Part shown: piece by piece, positions 15,618 to 24,839 of the stretch
How positions within the stretch are numbered: position 1 is the stretch's first letter
How the letters are laid out: each line of letters begins with the position of its first letter
Assembly (NCBI RefSeq): GCF_003946115.1
Contig: NZ_RHOH01000006.1
Location: forward strand, 62,001-126,000
DNA: 64,000 bases
Direction of reading: 5' to 3'
Source of the DNA: Lacticaseibacillus daqingensis
GTDB lineage: Bacteria; Bacillota; Bacilli; Lactobacillales; Lactobacillaceae
Made by a program: the position numbers and the translations under genes
Notes under the pieces: generated by a model
Database searches by the model: none
Told to the model about the DNA's origin: nothing
The model's input: the letters and a program-made list of their open reading frames with translations, nothing else

Positions 15618-17303
15618 GTGAGCTACCAAGCACTGTATCGGGTCTGGCGGCCCCAGCAATTCGCCGATGTGATTGGGCAGACGGCCATCACGCAGACGCT
15701 TCAGAATGCGTTGACGACCGGTCAAACCAGTCACGCCTATTTGTTTTGCGGGCCACGGGGCACGGGGAAGACCAGTGTTGCCAAGATTTTAGCCAAGGCG
15801 CTCAACTGCCGTCACCTCGACCACGGCGAGCCGGACAACACTTGCGACCTGTGTGAGGCCATCAACAATGGCAGCCTGACCGACGTCATCGAAATCGATG
15901 CGGCGTCCAACAACGGGGTCGATGAGATCCGCGATATTCGCGACAAGGCGAAGTATGCGCCGACGGTTGCGAAGGTGAAGGTCTACATCATCGACGAAGT
16001 GCACATGCTGTCGACAGGGGCCTTCAACGCGTTGCTCAAAACACTGGAGGAACCGCCAGCCCACGTTGTCTTCATTCTGGCGACGACGGAGCCACAGAAA
16101 ATCCCGGCCACCATTATCAGCCGAACGCAGCGGTTCGATTTTCGCCGCATTACTGCCCAAGACATTGTCGGCCGGATGACCGTCATCCTTGAGGACAAGG
16201 GCATCACCTATGACGAGCAGGCGCTTTTGGTCATCGCGAAGGCCGCGGAAGGCGGGATGCGCGATGCCCTGTCGATCCTGGATCAGGTGCTGTCGTTTGG
16301 CCAAAATCATGTGACCGTCGAAAACGCGCTGGATGTGACCGGCGGCGTGGCGGCGGCGCAGCTGGGCACCTATCTGACCCAGATCGGGGCGCATGACCCT
16401 GCGGCGGCGCTGACCACCATCGAGCAGTTGCTTGCCGGTGGGAAAGACGCGGCGCGGCTGATCGAGGACTTAATCGAGTACCTGCGTGATCTGCTGGTGT
16501 TCCAGCAAGCCCCGAGCTTGGTCAATGACACCCAGAGTGCCCTGCGTGATGACCATTTTCAGACGCTGGCGCAGACCTTCACGGCCCAAGCGCTGTATCA
16601 CATGATCGGGGTCTTGAACGAGACGCAAAGCCAGCTGCGGCTGACCAACCACCCGACGCTGTACCTAGAAGTGGCCACCGTACGTCTGGGCGAACAGCCC
16701 ACGGCATCGACGGCGGCCCCAGCGCCGGCCGCTGTGCCTGCGGAGGCCGAAGCTGTTACCGCGCTTCAGGCGCAGGTGCAGGCCTTGCAGGAAACGGTCG
16801 CCAAGTTGCAGACGGGCGCGCCGGTTGCGGCAGTCAAGCCTAAGCCCAAGGCGGCGAAGCACCCGCACGTCAACAAGCAGCAGCTGTACCCGATCCTGGG
16901 GGCGGCCACCAAGGCGGATCTGACGGCGGTGAAGGACATCTGGCCGGATCTGTTGAACATGCTGTCGGTGACCAAGCGCGCGATGATGCGTATTTCCGAA
17001 CCGGTCGCCGCCAGCCCCGCCGGCGTGATCGTCAGTTTTGCCTATGACATTCTAGTGGAGCGGGCGATGAAGGATGCGGCGCTGATGACCGAGCTGGAAA
17101 GCGGTCTGGAACGACTGATGGGTGACAAGAAAACCATCGTCCTGGTGCAGCAAGACGAGTGGCCAAAGGTGCGCAAGACCTACCTGAGCGAAATGGGCGC
17201 GCCGAAGAAGACGCAACCTAAGGCACCGACGGAAGCGCCGGTGGTCAAGGCCATCACCGATATGTTCGGCGACGAAGACAATATCACCATCAAAAACGAC
17301 TAA
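15618..17303 (+). CDS. dnaX: DNA polymerase III subunits gamma/tau
   Basis: The 561-residue clamp-loader ATPase has Walker A GPRGTGKTS (about residues 43-51), a four-Cys zinc module (about 61-79, including CNCR-type C and CDLC), Walker B VYIIDEVHML and the SRC-like motif ISRTQRF. The C-terminal third is Ala/Pro/Lys-rich, as in tau, which contacts DnaB helicase and PolC. The frame opens at 15579, inside repeat array A. GTG 15618 is preferred because AAAGGA lies 8 nt before it and the protein then starts MSYQALYRVWRP like its homologues. ATG 15612 is the alternative. A slippery A-rich frameshift site for a short gamma form is not obvious. Confidence 0.95.
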   Translation: MSYQALYRVWRPQQFADVIGQTAITQTLQNALTTGQTSHAYLFCGPRGTGKTSVAKILAKALNCRHLDHGEPDNTCDLCEAINNGSLTDVIEIDAASNNGVDEIRDIRDKAKYAPTVAKVKVYIIDEVHMLSTGAFNALLKTLEEPPAHVVFILATTEPQKIPATIISRTQRFDFRRITAQDIVGRMTVILEDKGITYDEQALLVIAKAAEGGMRDALSILDQVLSFGQNHVTVENALDVTGGVAAAQLGTYLTQIGAHDPAAALTTIEQLLAGGKDAARLIEDLIEYLRDLLVFQQAPSLVNDTQSALRDDHFQTLAQTFTAQALYHMIGVLNETQSQLRLTNHPTLYLEVATVRLGEQPTASTAAPAPAAVPAEAEAVTALQAQVQALQETVAKLQTGAPVAAVKPKPKAAKHPHVNKQQLYPILGAATKADLTAVKDIWPDLLNMLSVTKRAMMRISEPVAASPAGVIVSFAYDILVERAMKDAALMTELESGLERLMGDKKTIVLVQQDEWPKVRKTYLSEMGAPKKTQPKAPTEAPVVKAITDMFGDEDNITIKND

Positions 17304-17321
17304 GAAAACGAGGACACGATT

Positions 17322-17630
17322 ATGCGCGGAATGGGCAACATGCAAGGTATGATGAAGCAGATGAAGAAGCTTCAAAAAGAAATGACGGACACGCAAGACG
17401 AGCTGAACCAGACCACCTTCACGGCCAGCTCCGCCAGCGACATGGTCACCGTGACCTTCACCGGCGACAAGAAGATGCAAGACATCGCGATCAAGCCGGA
17501 AGCCATCGACCCAGATGACCCGGACATGCTCCAAGACCTCGTGCTGGAAGCCGTCAACGCGGCCCTCAAGCAGGTGGACGAAACGACCCAGGCCAAGATG
17601 GGCAAATACACACGTGGGTTGGGCATGTAA
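17322..17630 (+). CDS. YbaB/EbfC nucleoid-associated protein
   Basis: A 102-residue YbaB-family protein ([20 protein letters not shown] start, methionine-rich N terminus, central [20 protein letters not shown]). These dimers bind DNA and sit between dnaX and recR in most bacteria, as here. It lies 18 nt after dnaX with its own AACGAGG site and is probably in the same operon. The operon is interrupted downstream by repeat array B, which begins 1-2 nt after this stop codon. Confidence 0.94.
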   Translation: MRGMGNMQGMMKQMKKLQKEMTDTQDELNQTTFTASSASDMVTVTFTGDKKMQDIAIKPEAIDPDDPDMLQDLVLEAVNAALKQVDETTQAKMGKYTRGLGM

Positions 17631-17631
17631 A

Positions 17632-18089
17632 ACCAGAGCGAAGTGGCGCGGTTATGAGGGTTGGGCTAAGTCAGCCTGACGCTTGCGCCCGTACTTAGGC
17701 GCGAGTGGCAGGATGGCTTAGACCGCACCCTCATGCGCCACGTAGCTCGACGAACCAGAGCAGCGCAAAGCGTACTTAGCAGGTCAGCTAGCCTAGCCAT
17801 GACGCTTGCGTCCGCACTTAGACGCGAGTGGCATGGCGTAGCTAGATGCACCTGCGTTGCTTTGCGGCACTCGACGAACCAGAGCAGAGTGGTGCGCACT
17901 TAGCGGGACGGGTAGCCTAGCCACGGTGCTTGGGGCGTTCTTGGCCCCGAGTGGCATGGCGTAGCTAGCTGCTCCCGCGTTGCGCCACGGCGCTCGACGA
18001 AGAGCGGAAAGAAGTAAGCACGCCTTGCTGCGGAGTTCGGCAAAGCCGAACGGAAGCAAGGCGGAAAACCCGAGGCCAGAGCCACTCGG
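17632..18089 (+). repeat. Tandem array B of 124-bp structured units (three units plus hairpin tail)
   Basis: Units begin with CCAGAGC at 17633, 17755 and 17879 and the last ends GCTCGACGAA at 18001 (periods 122, 124, 123). Unit 1 is nearly the same as unit 1 of array C. Stems change together between units: GCAGGT/ACCTGC in unit 2 against GCGGGA/TCCCGC in unit 3, GCAAAG/CTTTGC against GTGGTGC/GCGCCAC. The tail shares CGGAAAGAAGTAAGCA with array C and then has two further hairpins (CGCCTTGCT 18021-18029 with AGCAAGGCG 18055-18063, enclosing GTTCGGC-AAA-GCCGAAC; and CCGAG/CTCGG at 18070-18089). It separates ebfC from recR. The stretch 18090-18172 after it holds only the recR ribosome-binding site. 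Confidence 0.88.
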
Positions 18090-18172
18090 TGAAAAGTCCG
18101 CACTGACAGCTTGCGCCCGTGTTGTTTGCGGTGCGCAACAAAGAAGAAAAAGTAGGGAGCAGGAGGCAGCAC

Positions 18173-18772
18173 ATGCAATACCCAGACCCCATTGCCAAGC
18201 TCATCGACAGCTACATGAAGCTGCCGGGCATCGGCAACAAGACGGCCACGCGGTTGGCGTTTTATACCATTGATATGAACAAGGATGACGTCGAGGCCTT
18301 CGCCAAGAGTCTGACAGCGGCCAAAAACGACCTGCACTACTGCACCATCTGTGGCAACATCACAGATGAGGACCCGTGCGAAATTTGCCGGGACAAGGGC
18401 CGCGACCAAAGCACTATCCTCGTGGTGGAGCAGGCCAAAGACGTCATGAGCATCGACCGCACCAACGAGTACCACGGCCTGTACCACGTTTTGCACGGGG
18501 TGCTCAGCCCGATCGAAGGCCGCGGGCCGGAAGACTTGAACATTGAGAACTTGATCAAGCGCCTGCAGGAAAATGAGGCAGTCAAGGAGATCATTGTGGC
18601 GACCAACGCCACGCCGGAGGGGGAGGCCACCGCGCAGTACCTGGCGCGCCTGATCAAGCCGGCACGCATCAAGGTCACCCGGCTGGCCCACGGGCTGGCG
18701 GTTGGCTCGGACATTGAGTACGCCGATGAGATGACCCTGCTCAAGGCGGTTGAAGGACGCACGGAGATCTAA
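18173..18772 (+). CDS. recR: Recombination mediator protein RecR
   Basis: A 199-residue protein with an N-terminal helix-hairpin-helix ([14 protein letters not shown], about residues 15-28), a four-Cys zinc finger ([16 protein letters not shown], about 57-72) and a Toprim domain ([13 protein letters not shown]...). RecR acts with RecO/RecF to load RecA on gapped DNA. The frame is open to 18119, but AGGAGG 7 nt before ATG 18173 and the family length place the start here. Confidence 0.96.
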   Translation: MQYPDPIAKLIDSYMKLPGIGNKTATRLAFYTIDMNKDDVEAFAKSLTAAKNDLHYCTICGNITDEDPCEICRDKGRDQSTILVVEQAKDVMSIDRTNEYHGLYHVLHGVLSPIEGRGPEDLNIENLIKRLQENEAVKEIIVATNATPEGEATAQYLARLIKPARIKVTRLAHGLAVGSDIEYADEMTLLKAVEGRTEI

Positions 18773-18788
18773 GCGGGAGGCGAACGCC

Positions 18789-19070
18789 ATGTTTTTTAAA
18801 AAACGGCCCAACATCAAAGAAGAAGCCGACCGCGAGCTGATGCAAACCGTCGGCCGGGTGCGGGAACACATGGCGAGCCAACGCAAGCTCGTGGCGACTT
18901 TCCGCGAGGTCGACGAGGCGACCCGGTCGCAGATCAGCCTGCAAGAGGGATTGTTCGACTTCCTGCACCGCGAGGCCCGCACGCGTCAAGTGTCGGGCAA
19001 GCTCGTGGCCGAGATGGCGGCGCAACAGCTGCAGGCTGAGAATCAAGTCTGGCAGGGTGGCCGAAAGTGA
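18789..19070 (+). CDS. yaaL: YaaL family protein (DUF2508)
   Basis: A 93-residue, highly charged helical protein of the DUF2508/YaaL family, always found just after recR in Firmicutes. Its function is not established. GGGAGG nine bases before ATG 18789 sets the start; the ATG at 18750 lies inside recR and has no site. A strong terminator follows, so it closes the dnaX-recR unit. Confidence 0.85.
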   Translation: MFFKKRPNIKEEADRELMQTVGRVREHMASQRKLVATFREVDEATRSQISLQEGLFDFLHREARTRQVSGKLVAEMAAQQLQAENQVWQGGRK

Positions 19071-19079
19071 TTTCAAGAG

Positions 19080-19109
19080 GCGGTCAGCACGCGCGCTGAC
19101 CGCTTTTTT
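19080..19109 (+). terminator. Terminator after yaaL
   Basis: GCGGTCAGC (19080-19088) and GCTGACCGC (19095-19103) form a perfect 9-bp stem followed by six T. Confidence 0.92.
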
Positions 19110-19192
19110 AGCACCGAAATGCTTTCCTTCGTGGGTGCAATCGCTGGCAGTTTCAAGTACACTATAAGTAATACGAGAAAGAAGGCAACCTG

Positions 19193-19843
19193 TTGGTCGA
19201 CACATTCATCACGTTCGAAGGCCCGGATGGCGCGGGCAAAACCAGCGTCTTGACGGCGCTCATCCCGCAACTGGCGGCGCACCTGACGCGCCCCGTTCAC
19301 CTGACGCGCGAGCCCGGTGGCGCCCAGATCTCCGAGAAAATTCGTGAGCTGATCCTGGACCCCGAAAACACTGCGATGGACGCGCGCACCGAGGCGCTGC
19401 TGTACGCGGCGTCGCGGCGCCAGCATCTGCGCGAGGTGATCGTGCCGGCCCTTGACGCCGGTGAGGTCGTGGTCTGTGACCGCTTCGTTGACAGCTCCGT
19501 GGCTTATCAGGGCGCGGGGCGGCAGATCGGGGAACAGGCGGTGCTTGAGATGAACCAGTTTGCCACTGATGGCATTCAGCCGGGGTTGACGCTGTACTTG
19601 GATGTCCCCAGCGAGATCGGGTTGGCGCGCATCGCGGCACACCGCACGAGCCGTCAGTTCGACCGGCTCGATCAGGAATCGCTGGCCTTTCACCAGCGCG
19701 TGCGGGCGGCGTACCTGCGTTTGGCGCAACAGGAACCTGAGCGCATTCACACCATCGATGCGACGCAGCCGATGGCGCAAGTGGTGGCGGATTGTTTGGC
19801 CACCCTGCAGCATTTTTTGACCGACAGTTGGCAGTCACGTTAG
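19193..19843 (+). CDS. tmk: Thymidylate kinase
   Basis: The 216-residue enzyme phosphorylates dTMP to dTDP. Visible are the P-loop EGPDGAGKTS (about residues 9-18), the DR motif in VVCDRFVDSSVAYQGAGR and the LID-type segment. TTG 19193 is the start: GAAGGC lies 7 nt upstream and the protein begins directly with VDTFITFEGPDG as in homologues. It heads the tmk-darA-holB-yabA-rsmI cluster. A possible -10 TATAAG lies near 19162. Confidence 0.95.
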   Translation: MVDTFITFEGPDGAGKTSVLTALIPQLAAHLTRPVHLTREPGGAQISEKIRELILDPENTAMDARTEALLYAASRRQHLREVIVPALDAGEVVVCDRFVDSSVAYQGAGRQIGEQAVLEMNQFATDGIQPGLTLYLDVPSEIGLARIAAHRTSRQFDRLDQESLAFHQRVRAAYLRLAQQEPERIHTIDATQPMAQVVADCLATLQHFLTDSWQSR

Positions 19844-19867
19844 GTGAGATAGAGAGGAGAAAAACGC

Positions 19868-20197
19868 ATGAAGCTGATTCTAGCGATCGTTCAAGACAAG
19901 GACAGCAACCTGCTGTCTAGCGAGTTCATCGACAACAACATTCGCGCCACCAAGTTGTCGACGACGGGCGGCTTTTTGAAGTCCGGCAACACGACGTTCA
20001 TCATCGGGATCGACGATGAGCGGGTGCCGGAAGTCCTGCAGATCATCAAGGAAACCGCGCAGACGCGGGAGCAGTTCATGACGCCACCGGTAAACCTGGA
20101 CGCGACCTCTGACGCCACGATGGCTTACCCGATCGAGGTGCAGGTCGGGGGCGCAACCGTCTTTGTCCTGCCGGTCGACCAGTTCCTGCACTTCTGA
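19868..20197 (+). CDS. darA: Cyclic-di-AMP receptor DarA (PII-like, YaaQ)
   Basis: A 109-residue PII-like protein of the YaaQ/DarA family. It begins MKLILAIVQDKD and has TTGGFLKSGNTTFIIGI, the conserved segment that forms the nucleotide pocket in the trimer interface. DarA binds cyclic di-AMP; downstream partners are not settled. The stop codon overlaps the holB start by one base. A KimA-like potassium importer at 41.6 kb is another likely member of the c-di-AMP network. Confidence 0.93.
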   Translation: MKLILAIVQDKDSNLLSSEFIDNNIRATKLSTTGGFLKSGNTTFIIGIDDERVPEVLQIIKETAQTREQFMTPPVNLDATSDATMAYPIEVQVGGATVFVLPVDQFLHF

Positions 20198-21165
20198 TGC
20201 CCGCGATCACAAGCCTGCAGCCGCGGCTCGTCGCGCAGTTCGACCAGATCGTGGCGCGCGCGCAGCTGAGCCAGGCGTACATCTTCAACGGGCCCAGCGG
20301 CACCGGCAAGGCGCAGTTGGCTGAGTGGCTGGCGATGCGGCTGTTTTGCGAGAACCTGCAGGCCGGCATGCCCTGCGGTCAGTGTCCGGAATGCCAGCGC
20401 ATTTTGACGAAAAACCACCCGGACGTGGTGTGGCTGACCAGCGACGCCAAGAGCATCAAGGTGGACGACATGCGCGCGCTGAAGGCCGAGATGAGCAAAA
20501 GCGGGGTGGAAGGCAACCAGCGTGTCTTCATCATCACCGATGCGGACAAGCTGACCGCCGGCGCGGCCAACAGTCTGCTCAAGTTCTACGAGGAGCCGGT
20601 GCCGGGGATGACTATCATCCTGACCACGACCACCAAGAACCAGCTACTGCCGACCATTTTGTCGCGGGCACAGGTGATCAACTTCCCGGCGCCGCCGCGC
20701 GACACCGTGGCGGCCGAGCTAGTCGAAAGCGGCGTGCCGGCGCGCCTGGCTAACCTGGCCGCGCACCTGACTGTGGATGTGACGGCGGGGCAGGCGCTGG
20801 CGGCGGACCCGAACTTCGAGCCGCGCCTGACCAAGGTGCTGGCGCTGGTTAGCAAGCTGACCAACCACGATGACACCGCGTTTGTGGCGGTGCAAACCAC
20901 ACTGATGCCGCTGGCCAAAAGCCTGCCCGACCAGCAACAGCTGCTGGCCATGCTGGCGTTGGCCTACGCTGATGCGCTGAACCGCCACTATGAGGTGCCG
21001 ACCACCGGCGCGTACGGCAACGATGCGACGATCCAGGTGCTGGCGGCGCAACCGGCGCGGCGGTTGAGTGACGGGCTGGCGGCCGTTTTGGCGGCACAGA
21101 TCCAGCTCAGCCAGAACGTCACGTTTCAATCGACCCTTGAGGCGTTGGTGCTTGAGCTTTTATAA
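20197..21165 (+). CDS. holB: DNA polymerase III subunit delta'
   Basis: The 322-residue clamp-loader subunit resembles DnaX but its P-loop is degenerate: GPSGTGKAQ has Ala where Ser/Thr should follow the Lys, as expected for the non-ATPase delta' subunit. A zinc module with four Cys (MPCGQCPEC plus the preceding FCEN) is at about residues 50-68. The sensor-like SRAQVINF segment follows. ATG overlaps the darA stop (TGATG), implying coupled translation. Confidence 0.94.
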   Translation: MPAITSLQPRLVAQFDQIVARAQLSQAYIFNGPSGTGKAQLAEWLAMRLFCENLQAGMPCGQCPECQRILTKNHPDVVWLTSDAKSIKVDDMRALKAEMSKSGVEGNQRVFIITDADKLTAGAANSLLKFYEEPVPGMTIILTTTTKNQLLPTILSRAQVINFPAPPRDTVAAELVESGVPARLANLAAHLTVDVTAGQALAADPNFEPRLTKVLALVSKLTNHDDTAFVAVQTTLMPLAKSLPDQQQLLAMLALAYADALNRHYEVPTTGAYGNDATIQVLAAQPARRLSDGLAAVLAAQIQLSQNVTFQSTLEALVLELL

Positions 21166-21229
21166 TCGATTCGACAATTGAGGCGGCCGCAGCGCTGCCT
21201 TTCTTTGAACCATGCGGTGGAGGTATCTG

Positions 21230-21568
21230 ATGGAGAAAAAAGCACTCTATGATGGATTCGTGGCGCTGGAGCAGCAGACGCAGGCCATCTTAGATCAGCT
21301 CAAGGCGCTGAAGACGGACATGGGCGGTGTGCTCGAAAAGAACGCGGAGCTGGAGATCGAAAACCGGCACCTGCGCGAGCACTTGCAGGAGCTGCAAAAA
21401 AATGCGGACCACAAGTCGACCGGGGCGGCTGAGCTGTCGAAGTCCAAGCTGAACCTGGAGAACCTGTACGAGGAAGGCTTCCATGTCTGTCCGTACATGT
21501 ACGGACAGCGCCGCATCGACGATGAGCCCTGCGCCTTTTGCCTCGACATTATTTATGGGGAACACTAA
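21230..21568 (+). CDS. yabA: Replication initiation control protein YabA
   Basis: A 112-residue protein with an N-terminal leucine-zipper-like coiled coil (residues about 1-60) and a C-terminal zinc-binding module ([11 protein letters not shown]...CAFC). YabA binds DnaA and the clamp DnaN to limit re-initiation of replication. GTGGAGG precedes ATG 21230; an earlier in-frame ATG at 21212 lies before that site. It overlaps the rsmI start by one base. Confidence 0.95.
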   Translation: MEKKALYDGFVALEQQTQAILDQLKALKTDMGGVLEKNAELEIENRHLREHLQELQKNADHKSTGAAELSKSKLNLENLYEEGFHVCPYMYGQRRIDDEPCAFCLDIIYGEH

Positions 21569-22443
21569 TGACCTTAACCCAGCAAAAAAGTTTCGCGCCG
21601 CATGACACCGGCACGCTGTACCTCGTGCCGACGCCGATCGGCAACTTGGAGGACATGACGGTGCGCGCCGTGCACACCTTGCAGCAAGTCGATCTGATTG
21701 CCGCCGAGGACACGCGCAACACGCAGAAGCTCCTGAACCACTTTGAGATCACGACTAAGCAGATCAGCTTCCACGAGCACAACACGCAGGCCCGCATTCC
21801 GGAGCTGCTGGCCAAGCTGGTGGCCGGGCAAAGCATCGCGCAGGTGTCGGACGCGGGGATGCCGTCGATTTCGGACCCCGGCAAAGAGCTGGTGCGGGCG
21901 GCCATCGATGCCGGCCTGCCCGTAGTGCCGCTGCCCGGCGCCAACGCCGCCACCACCGCGCTGATCGCCTCAGGACTGCCACCGCAGCCGTTCATGTTCT
22001 ACGGCTTTTTGCCACGCAAGGCCAGTGAGCAACGCGCCGCCTTGGCCGCGCTGAGCACGCAACCGCAAACCGTCATCTTCTACGAGTCCCCGTACCGGTT
22101 AGCCAAGACGCTGACGACCATTGCGGACGTGTTCGGCGACCGCGAGGCGGTGCTGGCGCGCGAGTTGACCAAGAAGTTCGAGGAGTTCAACCGTGGCACG
22201 CTCTTAGAGTTGGCCGACTGGGCAGCCGACAACGCCCGCGGTGAATTCGTCGTGATGGTGGCACCGGCCCCGGAGCAGGCCCCGACGGTCAGCGATACGC
22301 CGCTGCGCGACCAAGTGCTGGCCCAGATCGCCGCCGGGGCCAAGCCCAATCCGGCCATCAAGGCCGTGGCCAAGGCCAACGGCGTGCCGCGGCAAGTAGT
22401 GTACAACGCATACCATGAATTGGAGGCGCCTGATGATCTATGA
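21568..22443 (+). CDS. rsmI: 16S rRNA 2'-O-ribose C1402 methyltransferase
   Basis: A 291-residue SPOUT-unrelated tetrapyrrole-methylase-fold enzyme. LYLVPTPIGNLEDMTVRA, EDTRNTQKLL and SDAGMPSISDPG are the hallmark motifs of RsmI. It methylates the 2'-O of C1402 in 16S rRNA. The start overlaps the yabA stop (TAATG) with a GGGG site just upstream. The last 11 nt overlap the thioesterase gene. Confidence 0.95.
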   Translation: MTLTQQKSFAPHDTGTLYLVPTPIGNLEDMTVRAVHTLQQVDLIAAEDTRNTQKLLNHFEITTKQISFHEHNTQARIPELLAKLVAGQSIAQVSDAGMPSISDPGKELVRAAIDAGLPVVPLPGANAATTALIASGLPPQPFMFYGFLPRKASEQRAALAALSTQPQTVIFYESPYRLAKTLTTIADVFGDREAVLARELTKKFEEFNRGTLLELADWAADNARGEFVVMVAPAPEQAPTVSDTPLRDQVLAQIAAGAKPNPAIKAVAKANGVPRQVVYNAYHELEAPDDL

Positions 22444-23155
22444 GGAACCAGTGACCGTGCCGTTTTTCCTTGGTACGAAAACCGGGGCGCTGAGCCTGGC
22501 GACCCTGGTCAATGTGATGCTGCTGGGCTCCGAGCACCAGCTCGACCAGCTCGGCGCGGGGATCGCCGCCCTGAGCCAGTTCGGCGCCGGTTGGGTGATC
22601 ACGCAGTACCACCTGGACGTGACCCGTATGCCGCGCGTCGAGGAGCCCCTGACGGTGGGCACTGAGGCCAGCGCCTATAACAAGCTGATGACCTACCGCG
22701 AGTACTGGGTCAAGGACGCCAGCGGTAACACGCTGGCAACGATGAGCGGTGCGTGGGTGATGATGGACCTGACCACGCGTAAGCTGATCCCCATCATCGA
22801 AGCCTTTGCCGAGAAGGTGCAGGCGGTCAAAACCACCAAGGTGCGCCGCTATCCCCGGCTTCCTAAGCTGACCGAGTGGCAGCGGCAAGTGCCGTACCGC
22901 GTGCGCTACTTTGACATCGACGGCAACGGCCACGTCAACAACACGCACTACTTCGAGTGGCTGGAGGACGCGCTGGGCGCCGAGTTCCTTGACGCGCATC
23001 GGCTTGCGAGCGTGGACATCAAGTACGCCCGCGAAGTCGCGTACGGCAGCACTGTCCAGTCCGCCGTCACCGTGGCTGGCCTGACCACGCATCACCAGAT
23101 CAGCACCGGTGCGGACGTGAATGCCGAAGCCATGCTGACGTGGCGCGAAGCCTAA
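22433..23155 (+). CDS. Acyl-ACP thioesterase
   Basis: The 240-residue protein is a double hot-dog acyl-ACP thioesterase (FatA/FatB-like, as in lactic acid bacteria). The second half contains VRYFDIDGNGHVNNTHYFEW, with the Asn/His positions (NGHVNN) used in catalysis in this family. It releases free fatty acids from acyl carrier protein. The start ATG 22433 has GGAGG 8 nt upstream, inside the end of rsmI. The gene follows rsmI in many lactobacilli. Confidence 0.9.
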   Translation: MIYEEPVTVPFFLGTKTGALSLATLVNVMLLGSEHQLDQLGAGIAALSQFGAGWVITQYHLDVTRMPRVEEPLTVGTEASAYNKLMTYREYWVKDASGNTLATMSGAWVMMDLTTRKLIPIIEAFAEKVQAVKTTKVRRYPRLPKLTEWQRQVPYRVRYFDIDGNGHVNNTHYFEWLEDALGAEFLDAHRLASVDIKYAREVAYGSTVQSAVTVAGLTTHHQISTGADVNAEAMLTWREA

Positions 23156-23162
23156 GCACAGT

Positions 23163-23212
23163 AAAAAGCGTGAGGCGCAGACCCGAGTTCGGTCTGCGTG
23201 CTCACGCTTTTT
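23163..23212. terminator. Bidirectional terminator between convergent genes
   Basis: AAAAAGCGTGAG (23163-23174) pairs with CTCACGCTTTTT (23201-23212), with an inner CGCAGACC/GGTCTGCG stem. The A and T tracts at both ends serve the thioesterase operon on the plus strand and the surface-protein gene on the minus strand. Confidence 0.92.
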
Positions 23213-23248
23213 GGTTGGTCTTTTGGGGGAAGACCGCGTCAGGTTGGG

Positions 23249-24793
23249 TTATGCGCGCTTGCGGCGATCGCCGGCCAAGCCGAAGAGGGCGGCAATGACA
23301 GTGGTGAGACCCAGGCCGCTGAGTGCGACAGCCTGCTCACCACCAGTTTGTGGCAGTGCCCGCTTGGCTGTTTGCCGCGTCATCTGCGTGCGGGGGCTGC
23401 CAAGCGTGACGGGCACCTTGATCACGGGCTTGGCGGCCGTTGCCACAGGCGTGTTCGGTTGAGGTGAAGGCTGGCGCCCCTCAACGTTCGTCACTTCGAC
23501 CGTTGGCGTTTTGCCAGGGACGAGTGGTTCGGTTGGGGTCGCGGCTTCCACTGAGTCGGTTGGGGCCGATGGCTTCGTGGCCTCCGCCGGCTCAGTGGGG
23601 TCCGTTGGCTTCGTGGACTCGACTGGCTCAGTGGGGTCCGTTGGGCCGACGGATTCAGGGGTCGGGCTTGGCGTCGGGGCATTCGGCTGAGCGCCGACCC
23701 GCTGCATCCAGGCTTGCTCACCTGCGCCAAAGCCGGCGCGCATTGCGGCGATTTCGCCTTCAGACTGGTTGGCCAAGGCGCGATCTGGCAGCGCACTGGC
23801 GCCGTGCTGACCGATCCACAGGCCCAGCGCATACGCCGCGCGTTCGGCTTCGCTGTGACCGGTTTGATCACCCGTCGCTTGCGCAGTGGCATCTGTGATC
23901 GGCGTGACCTGCTGCGGGTGCCGTTGTGCCCAGAGCTGCTGGCCAGCGCCAAAGCCTTGGCGCATCGCTTGCTGGGCCTCGGTCGTTAAACCGCTCAGCA
24001 GGCTGGCCGGCAGCGTCGCAGCACCGGTTTGACCGATCCGCAGCCCCAAAGCATAGGCCTCGACTTCACTTTGGACGTGGCCGGTTGCGTTCCCAGCTTG
24101 GTTCGCGGCATCAGTAATGGGCCCCGCATGGTTGAAGTCAGGTCGGCCAGCACCCGTTGGATTGCCGTTATTCAGGTTAGCGGTGTCAGTGATCGGTCCG
24201 GCATGGTTGAAGTCAGGTCGCCCGGCCCCAGCCTGGTCGCCGTTGTTCAGGTTGGCGGCGTCGGTGATGGGCCCGGCGTGGTTGAACTCTGGTCGCCCGG
24301 CCCCAGCCTGGTCGCCGTTGTTCAGGTTGGCGGCGTCGGTGATGGGCCCCGCATGGTTGAAACCAGGGCGGCCTGCGCCAGCCTGGTCGCCGTTGCTCAG
24401 GTTGGCGGCGTCGGTGATGGGCCCGGCATGGTTGAAGTCAGGACGGCCTGCGCCAGTTTGGCCGCCGTTGTTCAGGTTATTGGCGTCAGTGATTGGCCCG
24501 GCATGGTTGAAATCAGGGCGGCCTGCGCCAGTTTGGCCGCCGTTGTTCAGGTTATTGGCGTCAGTGATTGGCCCGGCGTGGTTGAAATCGGGGCGGCCGG
24601 CTCCGGCCTGGTCACCGTTGGGTTGATTCAGGGCATCTGGACTGAGTTGGGTGAGCGCTGGGGTCGCCGTAGCGGCTGCAACGGTGTGGCCATTCAGCGC
24701 TTGGAAGCTGAGCAACGTGCTTGCTGCCAGTGCGGCGGTCACCCAGCCGCGGCGGGTCTTCTTCAGTTTCTTGGTGCTGGTGTGGTCTTTCAT
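23249..24793 (-). CDS. LPQTG-anchored repeat surface protein
   Basis: A 514-residue exported cell-wall protein. The N terminus has a long signal peptide with a KxYKxGKxW-like lead (KKLKKTRRGWVTAAL, cleavage after about residue 41). Seven 25-residue repeats (residues 59-233, core GAGRPDFNHAGPITDA) follow. Next come two copies of a 45-residue helical module (AYALGLRIGQ ... GFGAGQQLW; AYALGLWIGQ ... GFGAGEQAW) and a Pro/Thr/Glu-rich spacer (about 370-450). The sorting signal LPQTGGEQAV is followed by a membrane segment and RRKRA. Sortase A should attach it to peptidoglycan. The start uses GGAGGAG before ATG 24793; the upstream ATG 24832 has no site. The repeat module matches no adhesin I know, so function is unknown. 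Confidence 0.88.
   Translation of the reverse strand: MKDHTSTKKLKKTRRGWVTAALAASTLLSFQALNGHTVAAATATPALTQLSPDALNQPNGDQAGAGRPDFNHAGPITDANNLNNGGQTGAGRPDFNHAGPITDANNLNNGGQTGAGRPDFNHAGPITDAANLSNGDQAGAGRPGFNHAGPITDAANLNNGDQAGAGRPEFNHAGPITDAANLNNGDQAGAGRPDFNHAGPITDTANLNNGNPTGAGRPDFNHAGPITDAANQAGNATGHVQSEVEAYALGLRIGQTGAATLPASLLSGLTTEAQQAMRQGFGAGQQLWAQRHPQQVTPITDATAQATGDQTGHSEAERAAYALGLWIGQHGASALPDRALANQSEGEIAAMRAGFGAGEQAWMQRVGAQPNAPTPSPTPESVGPTDPTEPVESTKPTDPTEPAEATKPSAPTDSVEAATPTEPLVPGKTPTVEVTNVEGRQPSPQPNTPVATAAKPVIKVPVTLGSPRTQMTRQTAKRALPQTGGEQAVALSGLGLTTVIAALFGLAGDRRKRA
24095..24619 (-). repeat. Seven in-frame 75-bp tandem repeats
   Basis: Seven consecutive 75-bp units encode the 25-residue repeats (residues 59-233) of the LPQTG protein. 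The core RPDFNHAGPITD is constant while the linker (NGDQAGAG, NGGQTGAG, NGNPTGAG) varies. Adjacent units differ at few bases, so copy number should vary between strains by recombination or slippage. Confidence 0.92.
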
Positions 24794-24839
24794 TTGTCTC
24801 CTCCTAGTCGCGAGTTGTGATGAGCGAATCATCTGGTTC

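Noticed and set aside
15171-18001. CRISPR array
   Set aside because: The repeats are about 124 bp, imperfect, without constant short repeats and unique spacers, and no cas gene is in the window.
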